Origin: Perilla frutescens
Lineage: Eukaryota > Streptophyta > Magnoliopsida > Lamiales > Lamiaceae
Length of the DNA: 64,000 bases
NCBI GenBank assembly: GCA_026008535.1
Contig: BRKX01000006.1
Location: 9,508,501-9,572,500, forward strand
Direction: 5' to 3'
Part shown: positions 11,297-23,628 of the stretch, piece by piece
Position numbering within the stretch: position 1 is the stretch's first letter
How the letters are laid out: each line of letters starts with the position of its first letter
The notes under the pieces: generated by a model
Database searches by the model: none
Seen by the model: the letters and a program-made list of their open reading frames with translations, nothing else
Told to the model about the DNA's origin: nothing
Made by a program: the position numbers and the translations under genes

Positions 11297-13038
11297 CTAC
11301 ACTTGTTCATTTCTTCCTCATTTCTTTCTATTTGGGCGATTTTCCTCCCCCTTCTCTCTACAAATTCTTGAACTTTTGGAGTGGATCCTTCTATCATCCT
11401 TCATCAACTAAGGTAACTTCATACCTCTTCATCTTGGTGATTTAAACACTCATTTCTTGTTGAATCAAACCTAGGGTTTGTTATCCAAAAATTAGGGTTT
11501 TCACTTTTATTGATTCTCTTGCTTTGACATCTCAAACATATGGTTTATTTACCTCCTTGAGGCTATATGTGAAGTTATATCGAATTCCTATGGTTCATTG
11601 TTGCTAGGGTTTGAATTTTTGCCCTAATTTTCCTTTGTTTTGTTGATAATTGTATGGAGATGTTATGAGGGTTGTATGGGGTTGAGTTTCATGTATGTTA
11701 GAGCCCTAGGATGAAGGTGTTTGTATTTGAAATGTTGGTTGTAAAGGATTTAAAATGAGTCATGAGCATGTGGTTTAAATGTGTGCCCGTAACGTGTTCG
11801 ATCAAATGCTTCAAAGAGTTTTAATGTGTATTTTGAGTCCAAAATCATAGTATAAGCTTGTATATCCATGGTTGTGTATGTGGAAATGTTTGAAGACTTT
11901 AAAGCAAAGTATAACATGAGTTTGGTCTAAATTATGATTTAATTAAATAACTCGATGACTAAAATGAAAAGAGAATTGGAAGGTGCTAGGTGACGTGTTG
12001 GGACTCGAGGTGGACAACTTGTGGGCGGCAAAGGAGTATTTCAAAGGTTGAGAAATTGTGAAAGCGTCTCATAAGGTGGGGTAACTCTAAACTGTGAACA
12101 CGTGAAAGGTTATAGTTATTGTTGTGCTTTGATTGTATATGTATAAAGGGTCTTTGGACCGATGAATGAAAGAGATCCTTCGTGGTCGACAAAGAGACCC
12201 TTCGGGATAGAGATCCTTTGGGATCGAACATAGACCTGTTAATGTCCTCCCTGGGGGGTAGTATGTCTGCGGGCATCCCTACAGGGCCAAAGATATTCAT
12301 TAACGGGGGCATCATGATGTTTAGACCCTACGGGGTTGAGACTAGTCTCCACAATGTAATGAAAAGTCCATATTTTATATTTTCACTTGTGCAATTAGCT
12401 ATAACTGTCTACAGTGTTCCCCACTGAGTATATTGTTAAATACTCACCCCATTCATTCAATGAATTTCAGGTTGAGGAGTCAAGGCCGGGGTAGGAGCGT
12501 TGTGAACATAAGAGAACCCCACAAGCTTGTGTTTATCTTTTGCATGCTCTTCTTTTGAAAATACTTACATTATTATCATTATTACATTGATCACTCTTTT
12601 TGCTTATGATCAATGATTATTGGAGATGGGAATAGCCCGATCTTTTGTAGGTTATGATGTATATAACTTGATAACTACGCAAAACAATTTAAAGGCGGGT
12701 CGTTCGACCTTGGAGCCTATTACGTATGAAGCATGTTGATTTAGGATGCTAGACGGGCGGGTTATGATAACCTATGAGCCTGATAAGTTAGATGATTGCA
12801 TGGTTTATGTGGATGGGCTTGTTCAATGCTTCCATTCGATAATATATTGTGTCATAGTGTAGATTTAATAGATTGCATGCTAATTCACGAAAATTTTACA
12901 TTGAGAATTATGACGTCATGCCTAGTCATGCTTCTTGACCTAAGCTTCCGCTCATTTTATTATAAGTGCATAAAATTAAGTAAGTAAATGGTATGTTAAG
13001 TGACGTGGCCAAACGGAGTAGTTCGGGGCGTTACAAAT

Positions 13039-13050
13039 TGGTATCAGAGC
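13039..13050 (+). other. Primer binding site of the chromovirus
   Basis: TGGTATCAGAGC, complementary to the 3' end of initiator methionine tRNA, three bases after the 5' LTR. Confidence 0.9.
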
Positions 13051-13520
13051 AGGTCTACGCTCCTGTAGACTTGTTCTGTATATGTTTGATATATGTGTGA
13101 GAAATGTGGGTGGTTGTTCACAACGGCTACTTGGCTTGACTCCGATCCTAATGTATGTACTCTTAAAGATTTTCAAGTATGAGTTTTATGGAATGGGGGT
13201 GTGTATATAGAGTGTGTCAGGAAAGAAGTTAAAGAGTTGAATAATTGTGATGGCATGATAAAGAAAAGAATGAATGGTCCGAAGTTGGACAAAAAAAAAG
13301 AAAGAATGGTCCGAAGTCGGACAGTAAAGATGAATGAATTGTATCTGTTGTCACGATTAACTATGATGTTTTAAATTCCCGATGCATGCTTTAAAGAAAT
13401 GAAATCTTGGAAGTTGTGTGCTTTCTTGATTATGAAATGATGAAGAGTGTTTAAGTAGTCCTCGAATTAGCTTTAAGAATGACATTAACCTAACAAGAAA
13501 GTGTGCCTAAAGGCTTTAGG

Positions 13521-14576
13521 ATGCCTCCGCGTCGTGCTCCTGCTCCGCAAGATGCAGAGGAATCAAGTAATGAAGGGGGTGGTCTTCATGATCCTCCACC
13601 ACGAGAGAACGGGCCTGATTTTGCCCGAGGTTTCCTAGAGACGCTCCAGGGTCTCATGGCCCAACAAATGTGGCGAAGAGGAGTGAATGAAGAAGAAAGG
13701 CTCCAAAGAGAGGCGTTCGACGTAGTCGAGCAGTTTAGAAGAATGAGGCCGTCTAGGCTCAAAGGAAGTGAAGGTCCAGAAGCGACAGAGGAGTGGATCC
13801 GGGAAATGGAATGGATCTTCGAGCACATTCAGTGCACCGAGGCGTAGAAAGCCTCATATGCTATCTTTCAGTTTGCAGAAGAGGCAAGCTTTAGGTGGGA
13901 AACCCATTCCCGAACCATGACGCCCGAGCAACGCCAAACTTTGGTGTGGACCGACTTGAAAGAGTTGATCCTCACCCAATACTTCCCCGAGTCTTTCAAG
14001 ACTAAGATGGAGACCGAATTCCTCAACTTAAGGTAAGGAGGAATGTCTGTGATCGAATATGAAAGATGATTCAATCGTCTCTCCCACTATGCTCCATACG
14101 TTGTGGATACGGATGAAAAGAAAGCTCGACGTTTTGAGCGTGGTTTGTGTCCCGAAATTACGGGAATCCTGTTAGGCCAAAGGTTGAGAACCTATGGTGA
14201 AGTGATTGAGAGAGCCCAAGCCATCTCTCACGGGCTCCAGCTGGACTTGAAGGACCAAAGGCAGCGTGAGGCCTTTGGCAAGAGGAAATGGGAGCCGCAG
14301 GACAAAGGAAAAGGAAAAGCTCCTATGCAAAACAAGCCATGGCAGCAGAGGCCTGTCCCACAGAGAGGAAACAACGATAGGGCTCCTTGCCCTAAATGCT
14401 AAAAGTTCCATCCAGGAGAGTGCCGTGCGGGACAGAGGGTTTGCTTTACATGTGGGGACCCGAGCCACCTGTCCTATGATTGCCCGAAGAAGAAGAAGGA
14501 GCAAGAAAGAAAGATGAAGCCTCGACTGTTCGCCTTGGAGGGCGAGGAAAAGAACCCTAAGTCAGGTGAGGATACT
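13521..14576 (+). pseudogene. Chromovirus gag remnant
   Basis: The frame starts at ATG 13521 (MPPRRAPAPQ) and is broken by stops near 13845, 14034, 14067 and 14401. The gag core is recognisable from EATEEWIREMEWIF to SVIEYER and FERGLCPEITG. It is followed by a basic, Q-rich linker. A CCHC zinc knuckle, CFTCGDPSHLSYDC, lies near 14440-14485. The protein would form the capsid and bind the RNA. Most of the stops can be explained by a single C-to-T or G-to-A change in the codon expected at that position in the family. Confidence 0.85.
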
Positions 14577-17500
14577 ATGTCAGGTATTCTTTGAGTATCA
14601 GATGTTCCAGCTTTAGTATTATTCGATTCTGGTGCATCGCATTCCTTTATATCCGCAAGTTTCTGTTCCAAGCTTGGTGTTTTATGCAAAGATAGTGGTG
14701 AATTGTTAGAGATCAGTATTCCTTCGGGAGAGAAAGTTTCGTCTAGCAAGATGGCGTATGGCCTGAAGCTAGAAATCAATGATAGAGAGAGCAGATCTCC
14801 ATGTTCTGGAGATGCGTGATTTTGACGTAATCCTAGGTATGGATTGGTTGAGTGGAAATCATGCCACGATACGATGTCGTGATCGTGAGGTTGAATTTAA
14901 TTTTCCATGTGAGCCTAAGCTTATCTTCTACGGTGCAAGAACGAGGTCAACTAAGAGGATCATTACAGCAATGAAGGCAATGAAGTTGTTAAAGAAAAGA
15001 GGGTGCCAGGGATTTCTCGTTAGCATAATGGAGTCAACGTCCACTAAAGTGCAAGTGTCAGATGTACCAGTGGTGAATGAATTTCCCGACGTATTTCCAG
15101 ATGAGTTGCCAGGGATTCCTCCTGACCGTCAGATCGAGTTCACCATCGACCTAGTGCCAGTTGCGGCACCAATATCTAAAGCTCCGTATAGAATGGCGCC
15201 AATGGAGTTGCAAGAGCTCAAGGTTCAACTTCAGGAGTTACTTGACAACAAGTTGATCCGACCGAGCGTGTCACCATAGGGAGCACCTGTGCTATTCGTG
15301 AAGAAAAAGGATGGGTCAATGCGAATGTGCATCGATTATAGAGAGTTGAACCGGTTGACGATCAAGAACAAGTATCCGCTACCGAGAATTGAAGATTTGT
15401 TTGATCAACTGAAGGGACCTGGTGTGTTTTTGAAGATTGACTTGAAGTCCGGCTATCATCAATTAAAGATCAAGGAGAGTGACATTCCAAAGATGGCATT
15501 TAGAACGCGATATGGTCACTATGAGTTCACGGTGGTACCTTTTGGATTGACCAATGCACCTGGAGTCTTCATGGACTTGATGAATTGAGTTTTCCATCCG
15601 TACCTCGACCAGTTCGTAATAGTCTTCATCGATGATATCTTGATTTATTCAAGAAGCAAGGAGCAACACGCTGAGCATCTCAGAATCGTATTAGAGACGC
15701 TAAGGAAAAAAGAGTTGTATGAAAAATTTTCAAAGTGCGAGTTTTGGTTGGAACGGGTGGCATTCCTTGGCCACGTGGTGACATCAAATGGAATCGAAGT
15801 AGATCTGTCGAAGGTGGAAGCTGTTAGCAATTGGAAGACGCCATCGAATGTTAATGAAGTCCGAAGCTTCTTAGGACTAGCGGGTTACTATAGAAGATTT
15901 ATAGAGGGATTTTCGAAGATATCGAGTCCTTTGACGAGATTAACAAGGAAGGATGAGAAGTTCAAATGGAGTGAAAAGTGTGGGTAGAGTTTTCAAGAAC
16001 TGAAGTGACGTCTCGTGTCAGCCCCAGTATTAACTATTCCTGATGGGACTGAAGGTTTTGTCATCTACAGTGACACCTCGAAGCAAGGGCTTGGTTGTGT
16101 CTTGATGCAGCATGAGAAGGTAGTAGCGTACGCATCAAGACAGTTGAAGGTGCACGAGTATAATTATCCGACGCATGATCTCGAATTAGTAGCCGTGGTT
16201 TATGCAATGAAGATCTGGAGGCATTAACTCTATGGAAGCAAGTGCGAGATCTACACCGACCACAAAAGCTTGAAGTACTTCTTCACCCAAAAGGAGTTGA
16301 ATTTACGACAATGGAGATGGTTAGAGTTGGTGAAGGATTACGACTATACGATCTTATATCATCCTGGAAAGGCGAATGTCGTAGCTGATGCCTTAAGTCG
16401 AAAGATCTATCTTCCAACCAAGCAAGAGCAGTTGATCAAGGAGTTTGAGAAGATGAACTTAGAGGTGGTGGATCCTTCCAACACCACTCAAGGGATTTTA
16501 GCAGCCTTAGTGGTTCAACCACTAATTCGTGATCGAGTTCGTGAAGCGCAAGTCGACGATCCTTTCTTGTGCAAAATGAAGAAAAGAGCATTGGAGGGTT
16601 CTATTCAGGGATTTTCCATTGCAAGCGATGGCACGCTATTCTTCAAGGGAAGGTTGTGTGTGCCGAAGAACGAGGAGCTCAGAAAGGAGATTCTTGAAGA
16701 AGCACATAATACGCTATATTCTGTGCACCTAGGAGGCACGAAGATGTTCAAGGACTTGAAGATGGTTTTCTGGTGGAGAAATATGAAGAGGTCAATTGGC
16801 CAATTCGTATCGAAATGTATCACCTGTCAACAAGTGAAAGCCGAGCATCAACGCCGTTCTGGATTGTTGAACCCACTCGAGATTCCCGAGTGGAAGTGAG
16901 AACACATTGCAATGGACTTCGTGGTAGGATTACCTCCATCAGCTAAAGGTCATCATGCAATTTGGGTCGTTGTCGATAGGTTGACCAAGTCTGCTCATTT
17001 TCTTCCGGTGAAAATGACGTTTAGCATGGATCGATTAGCTCAGATATATATCGATGAGATAGTATGTCTTCACGGCATTCCTATGTCAATAGTGTCAGAC
17101 CGTGACACAAGGTTTACGTCCAAATTTTGGCGAAGTCTGCAAGAAGCTATGGGAACTCAGTTGAAGTTTAGCACAGCGTACCATCCTCAATCCGATAGTC
17201 AGTCTGAGCGGACCATTCAGACATTGGAGGACATGCTCCGTGTATGTGTTCTCGATTTTGGTGGAAGTTGGGAGAGCCACTTGCCACTTGTGGAGTTTGC
17301 TTATAATAATAGTTTCCAAGCGTCTATTAGAATGGCACCGTACGAGGCTTTGTATGGGAGAAAGTGTAGATCTCCTATTCATTGGGATGAAGTAGGAGAA
17401 CATCGACTCTTAGGCCCCGAGATCGTTGAGAAGACGGTGGAAGTAATTGAGAAGATAAGAAGAAGAATTAAAGTAGCTCAAGATCGTCAGAAATCCTATG

Positions 17501-17961
17501 CCGACGCAAAGAGAAAAGATGTGAGCTTTGAGATTGGTGACAAGGTATTTTTGAAGATTGCACTGATGAGAGGAGTGGTTAGATTTGGGAAGAAAGGTAA
17601 GTTGCAGCCACGTTATGTGGGACCGTTCGAGATTCTAGAGAAAGTAGGTGATGTTGCATATCGCCTAGCACTACCTCCGGATTTGGCGGGTGTGCACGAT
17701 GTTTTCCATGTGTCGTTGCTAAGACGATATGTGTCTGACCCTAGTCATATCATTTCATATGACACGGTGCAAGTTTCTAAAGACTTAATGTTTGAAGAAG
17801 TCCCAGTTGCCGTGTTAGATAGAAGAGTTCATACTCTTCGAACCCGTGAGGTTCCTTTAATAAAAGTGCAGTGGAGTCGGCACGGACCTGAAGAGGCCAC
17901 TTGGGAGAAAGAAGTTGATATCTTGGCTCGATATCCAAATGTAACAGAAATGTTAGGCTAA
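14577..17961 (+). pseudogene. Chromovirus pol remnant: protease, reverse transcriptase, RNase H, integrase, chromodomain
   Basis: Protease starts with LVLFDSGASHSF near 14615. The frame then changes within a GA run at about 14780-14795. Reverse transcriptase follows, with MRMCIDYRELN and the catalytic VFIDDILIYS near 15625. RNase H has VIYSDTSKQGLG near 16060. Integrase has a CITCQQVK zinc-binding block, the core AMDFVVGLPP, VSDRDTRFTS and SQSERTIQTLED, and a YVGPFEI (GPY/F) module. The last 50 residues, before the stop at 17961, are a chromodomain-like tail (IKVQWSRHGPEEATWEKE), which directs such elements to chromatin. Stops occur near 14592, 15277, 15586, 15985, 16006, 16225 and 16897. The final 349 codons (16912-17961) are open. 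Confidence 0.9.
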
Positions 17962-17984
17962 TTTCGAGGACGAAATTTTTAAAA

Positions 17985-17996
17985 AGTTGGGGAGAT
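17985..17996 (+). other. Polypurine tract of the chromovirus
   Basis: AGTTGGGGAGATT runs directly up to the 3' LTR at 17997. Confidence 0.75.
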
Positions 17997-19336
17997 TGTG
18001 ATACCCCGACCCTTTTTGCTAAATTATAAATTATAATTTTAGTAAAATGATTTTGAATTAATATTGTTGAATATTAATCATATGAGTATGTTTGTATGTT
18101 ATGCCGTTGTTTTATTACAGGTTGTCTCACTCGAGCCGATACGTCATAGCACAGTGATGTTATACTGAGTGTATAACACAGTTTGAATTTTAATACTAAA
18201 GTGTCGAGTTATATGATAATGAATGAATGTTATTGCATTGAATTTTGTTTGCCAAAACCTTGAACATCCTAACGCTGAGTTGATCGGGGCTAGGGGCAAC
18301 GCCCCCTGCTATTTCGGTGTGTATTAAGAGTGTTTCGAAAATCTAAGTCGTTTTAAAATGGAGTTAAAAATGTCCGGGAGTCAAAATAGAAGCGGGGTTG
18401 AAGAGGGCACGCCACGCGCCCGCGGGGTGGTGCGCGCCCGCGGTGTCGTGCGCGGCCGCAGGAGGCTGCGCGCCCGTGGGGCGTGGGCGAGGCGCGCGTC
18501 CGCGGGGTGTGCGCCCTCGCGGGGAGCTTGGGCCGAGAGCCCCCTCGCGCGGTCGCGCGGGTCCGGGGACTTTCCTACCTATAAATACCACACTTGTTCA
18601 TTTCTTCCTCATTTCTTTCTATTTGGGCGATTTTCCTCCCCCTTCTCTCTACAAATTCTTGAACTTTTGGAGTGGATCCTTCTATCATCCTCCATCAACT
18701 AAGGTAACTTCATACCTCTTCATCTTGGTGATTTAAACACTCATTTCTTGTTGAATCAAACCTAGGGTTTGTTATTCAAAAATTAGGGTTTTCACTTTTA
18801 TTGATTCTCTTGCTTTGACATCTCAAACATATGGTTTATTTACCTCCTTGAGGCTATATGTGAAGTTATATCGAATTCCTATGGTTCATTGTTGCTAGGG
18901 TTTGGATTTTTGCCCTAATTTCCCTTTGTTTTGTTGATAATTGTATGGAGATGTTATGAGGGTTGTATGGGGTTGAGTTTCATGTATGTTAGAGCCCTAA
19001 GATGAAGGTGTTTGTATTTGAAATGTTGGGTCTAAAGGATTTAAAATGAGTCATGAGCATGTGGTTTAAATGTGTGCCCGTAACGTGTTCGATCAAATGC
19101 TTCAAAGAGTTTTAATGTGTATTTTGAGTCCAAAATCATAGTATGAGCTTGTATATCCATGGTCGTGTATGTGGAAATGTTTGAAGACTTTAAAGCAAAG
19201 TATAGCATGAGTTTGGTCTAAATTATGGTTTAATTAAATAGCCCGATCTTTTGTAGGTTATGATGTATATAACTTGATAACTATGCAAAACAATTTAAAG
19301 GCGGGTCGTTCGACCTTGGAGCCTATTACGTATGAA

Positions 19337-22300
19337 CAGGGGCGGAACCAGAAATATTTTATGGGGGGGGCCTCACTATTTTTATCACGTTTTTTTTTTC
19401 TTGCACGCAGTTAAAGAAATATAAGAAAGTTAATTAACGACAAAATTAAGATCTCAAAAATTACAATCATAATAGAGATAAAAATGTTTAAATATTTCTT
19501 ACATTAAAACAACTCCAAATACAATAAAAATGATCTAAAAATTCGCATTCGATGAAGTAATGGTTGTGCTTGTTTATGAAAGTGGTGGCAATTGATATTT
19601 GCGAGTATCCATCGACTGAAACCGCTGCAAGATCCGCTCGCTATCAATCGTCGAAAAAATTTCTTTCTCAATGTACACAACTAAACTGTCATTCATCCAC
19701 TCATCTCCCATTCGATTTCGCAAATCAGTCTTAATAGTCTTCATTGCAGAAAATGCTCTCTCAACAGAAGCAGTAGCAACAGGTAAAACTAATGATAACT
19801 CAATCATACGATAAACTAATGGAAAAACCAAGTACTTACCAGTTTTAACCATTTTCTCAGCAAGACTTCCCAAATTGTCAATCATAGAAAATTGTGGATC
19901 AAGCCGCACATTGACAATGTAATTGCCAAGTTGTTGGGGAAGATATAGACAATCATTTGCTGAGAAGTCCTCATGATATAAAGTAGCAAAACGCATAAGT
20001 TTATCAACATTAAATTGAGAGAATGAATCTGTTGGATCAAGACATGCTATGCAACTAAGCAACTCGGTACTAGCTTCTGAAAATCGACCATTCATCTCTT
20101 GTATAGTTAAATCAACCACCTGACATGGCAATAATATAATGATAAAATTAATTGGGAATAAAAGTTAGAAACAAAAAAGATAAAAATACTTAAAAGTTAG
20201 AAATCATACCTGATAAAAAATCTCAACTCGATAATAATGAAAATTAGTGATGATTTCTGCTCTATTCCTCTTATAACCACGTCGTGGTATACTAACTTCC
20301 ATATCAACAAGAGGCATCTCATTTAATTCACAAAAAGCATTTGTTTGATCAAAAATTTGCTTCCATCCATCTTCCCTAAAGCTTTGTAATTGACATTTCA
20401 CAGTGTGGAGCAATGAGATGGCTTGAACAATATTTTGGTCTTTTTTTTGCAAGGCTTGAGACAAATCGTGTGTGATTCCCAATAAATATCGCATCAAATG
20501 CAACAAAAACACAAACTCATAACTATCCATACGTGCAATCAAACCTTCAACAGTACTTCTATTTTCAGAACAAGTAGCATCATCACGTATGGTTTCAAGC
20601 ACTTGCTCAACTGAAGGCCACATGGAGCATAGACGAAGCAAAGTAAAGTAATGTGAACCCCACCGAGTATCTCCAGGCCTTGCCAAACTAGTTTCTTGAT
20701 TTTGACCTTTCCCACTTTCTCTTTCACCATCACTGAGTTCTCTTTCTATTCTCTCATCCTCACAATCTCTGAGCTGGTCTCTTCTCTTACAAGATGCTCC
20801 AACTACATTCACTATCATTGAGATGTAGTTAAAAAAATCTTTCACAACCGGAATACCCTTCACAACAGCAACAATGATTAACTGAAGTTGATGAGAGAAA
20901 CAATGAACATACATGGCATATGGACTTTCTTGCAATATTAAAGATTTCAACCCATTGAATTGACCACGCATGTTTGAAGCCCCATCATATCCTTGACCTC
21001 TTAACTTGGATAACGATAAACCATGTTGTGCAAATAAAACATCAATAGCATTTTTCAAGGAATGAGAACTAGTGTTAGCCACATGCACAATTGCAAGAAA
21101 TCGTTCAATCACACATCCTTTTTTGTTCACATATCTTAAAACAACCCCCATTTGCTCTTTCATCGAAACATCTCGAGCCTCATCAACCAAGAGGGTAAAA
21201 AATCTATCTCCAATATCATTAACTATAGAAAGTGTGATCTCTGAAGCACAAGCATGAACTAATTCTTTTTGAATTTTTGGAGATGTCATTTGATTATTGC
21301 CAGGAGCATTTGAACCAAGTACTTTAGAAACTCCATCATCTAGTTGCCCGTACCATTCAAGCAATTCAAGAAAATTGCCTCTATTCAAAGAACTAGTTGA
21401 CTCATCATGTCCACGAAAAGACAACCCTTGCTTTAAAAGAAAGCGAATCACATTCAACACTGCTGTTAGACGGGCGCGATAAGCAACATCCATCTCTCGG
21501 CTATTTGATCGAAACATATTTGCCACGCTATGCCTTTGATCTTGAAAAGACTCGAGTTCTATTCTAGCATAGTTGTGACAACTATTTACCACCCCGACAT
21601 GACTTGTGAATTTTTTCAATGCCTTTTTCCAATTACTAATGCCTTTTGTTGTAAAGGCTTTTTCTCCATTTCGACCTCCTTTCTTTGAATCTTTGAAAAG
21701 ATAACACCAAAAACAATAGACTGCATCCTTTGATATGCTGTACTCTAGCCATGTGAATTGTTCAAACCAACTCTCTTGAAAACTTCTTTCATGATCACAA
21801 TACATCTTTTTCGGATAATTATGGCCAATTGGTTGACAAGGTCCCCTAGTCAAGTACATTCTTCGTACTTGATCTCGAATAGCAATATCAAACTCCTCAA
21901 TTGGTTTTCGTAGTCCAGGATCACTAACAATATCATTAAGGTTTACTTCTATTTCTCGACGGGGACGATTTCCCACTGATTCATTGACATTAGGTGAATT
22001 TGAGAATGATGAAAAGTCGCCCTTAAGTTTTTTTGGATAATATTTTTCCATAATCTACATAGAATCACAGACAAATTATATAAATTGATACCATTCATTT
22101 ACAATTCATAATTAAAATAAATAAAAAATCAAGTTTCAATTCCTAATTAAGTTTTAATCCGTCTGAACTAGCTAACAATTAATAAAATAAAAGATAACAT
22201 AATCAATAATGATAACATATATGGCTAATCAATAATGATAATTAACGAATATTAAATGCTTAATGCTTATTAAAAATAAATTATATTATATTACAAAATA

Positions 22301-23140
22301 CAAACCTTATGTATAAGAGTAGCATACATTAGAGATGAATCCCTAATTTTGATTTCCGAAGCCAAATTCCAAATCAGGTTCCTAATTTCAATTTTAATCC
22401 TAATTAATTTTAATACCTATTTCCAAACCTCAATTCAAAAATCAAAATCAAATCTCTTTCATGATTCTAATATTATAACAATGGTCAATGTACTATGTAT
22501 ATTAATTCAAGTTATCAATTCAAACAAAAATTCCTAACTGAAATTTTAATTAGGCACAATACGTTATACGCACTAAACATAAATATATAAACGATAAACA
22601 ATAAAACAACTAAATAACACAAAGCATAAGAGCATAACTATTAAATAAATATAATAATGTACAGAAAAAAAAAGAATGAAAGAAAAAAAAACCTCAATCG
22701 ATCAGATTGGAATGGTGCTGTTTGTACGGCAGCTCTTGATCATCAAAGTGATATTGCAGTATTCGTTTAGATTGAATAAGAAAAACTTTTGTGTGACTTT
22801 AAAAATCAAGACTTTTATAGACTATAGAAAAGAACAAAAATTGTACAGTTCACTCCTCGACTGAATACGCTTATTTATTTGGATGAAAAGAAGACAAAGG
22901 GATGCAAATGGGTGTTGGTTAATTAATATTTAATTGAAGTAGGACCCACCACCTTACTTTTGACTTTACACATGCTTCCACATGTCAACCTCCAATTTAT
23001 TACCTCTTCAACTTCATCTCGGCTTCACCCCAATTCACCATCATCATATTTTTGTAAAATAAAATTTTAATATTAGAAGTATAAATTTTTTTTTTTTTTT
23101 GGTTGGGGGGGGCCAATGCCCCCCCTCAGTTCCGCCCCTG
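19337..23140 (-). mobile_element. hAT transposon, apparently complete and autonomous
   Basis: The ends are CAGGGGCGGAACC at 19337 and its complement, ending CAGTTCCGCCCCTG at 23140. CGTATGAA flanks both sides (19329-19336 and 23141-23148), a perfect 8-bp duplication. The uninterrupted site is present in the 5' LTR at about 12723, which proves the insertion. The element is 3804 bp and encodes one transposase on the minus strand. The left noncoding end (19337-19573) and right end (22052-23140) show no other ORF of note. Confidence 0.95.
19574..22051 (-). CDS. hAT transposase (TTF zinc finger, DUF4371, hAT dimerisation), two exons
   Basis: Exon 1 runs 22051-20210 from ATG and exon 2 runs 20119-19574. 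The 90-bp intron has GT at 20209-20208 and AG at 20121-20120, phase 0. The product is about 795 residues with no internal stop. Near residues 100-150 a TTF-type zinc finger is visible (SWFEQFTWLEYS, then CFWCYLF). It is followed by a DUF4371-like RNase H-fold core with LLVDEARDVS and GQGYDGASNMRG, and later RPGDTRWGSHY. Exon 2 ends in the hAT dimerisation region (LPVATASVERAFSAMK, then WMNDSLVVYIEKE). This is the zinc finger MYM-type protein 1-like hAT family. The protein would bind the element ends and cut and paste it. An intact frame with perfect ends is consistent with recent activity. Expression is not shown. Confidence 0.92.
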
Positions 23141-23628
23141 CGTATGAAGCATGTTGATTTAGGATGCTAGACGGGCGGGTTATGACAACCTATGAGCCTG
23201 ATAAGTTAGATGATTGCATGGTTTATGTGGATGGGCTTGTTCAATGCTTCCGTTCGATAATATATTGTGTGATAGTGTAGATTCAATAGATTGCATGCTA
23301 ATTCACGAAAATTTTACATTGAGAATTATGACGTCATGCCTAGTCATGTTTCTTGACCTAAGATTCCGCTCATTTTATTATAAGTGCATAAAATTAAATA
23401 AGTAAATGGTATGTTAAGTGACATGGCCAAACGGAGTAGTTCGGGGCGTTACACACATTGAATAATCCACCGTGTCTGATAGAAAAAAAATCACTATAAT
23501 GTTCCAATAAAAGGATAAAATAAACTATAATAAGTTGGATTGAAAAGGGTAGAAATCAAAGTATGAGTTAGAGAGCGAGCAGTCTGAAACAATAACCTTA
23601 ATCGAACATATATCAAACTTGAACTAAC

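Larger units (their letters stand above)
10706..13035 (+). repeat. 5' LTR of the chromovirus
   Basis: 2330 bp, complete. It contains a GC-rich segment at about 11110-11275, a TATA box at 11289 and a short repeated GAGATCCTT(C/T)G-type stretch near 12170-12225. A segment at 11950-12634 is missing from the 3' LTR. Confidence 0.92.
10706..23453 (+). mobile_element. Chromovirus (Tekay-like Ty3/gypsy) with a hAT insertion in its 3' LTR
   Basis: LTRs start TGTGATACCCCGACCC and end GGGGCGTTACA. CACAT at 10701-10705 and 23454-23458 is a perfect 5-bp duplication. The order is 5' LTR (10706-13035), tRNA-Met primer site, gag, protease, reverse transcriptase, RNase H, integrase, chromodomain, polypurine tract and 3' LTR (17997-23453, enlarged by the hAT). 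Without the hAT and its duplication the length is about 8.9 kb. The two LTRs are nearly identical where both exist, so insertion was fairly recent. Gag-pol nevertheless carries about eleven stops and one frame change. Confidence 0.93.
17997..23453 (+). repeat. 3' LTR of the chromovirus, with internal deletion and hAT insertion
   Basis: It matches the 5' LTR base for base over long stretches. At 19240/19241 it lacks the 685 bp found at 11950-12634 of the 5' LTR. The direct repeat AATA borders the missing piece. The hAT element occupies 19337-23140 and its second CGTATGAA copy follows. The LTR resumes at 23149 and ends TTACA at 23453. Confidence 0.9.

Noticed and set aside
11067..11445. Open frames of 114 and 75 codons rich in A, R and G (also at 18358-18736)
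   Set aside because: They come from the CpG-dense block of the chromovirus LTR, where stops are rare, and are repeated in both LTRs. They match no protein family.
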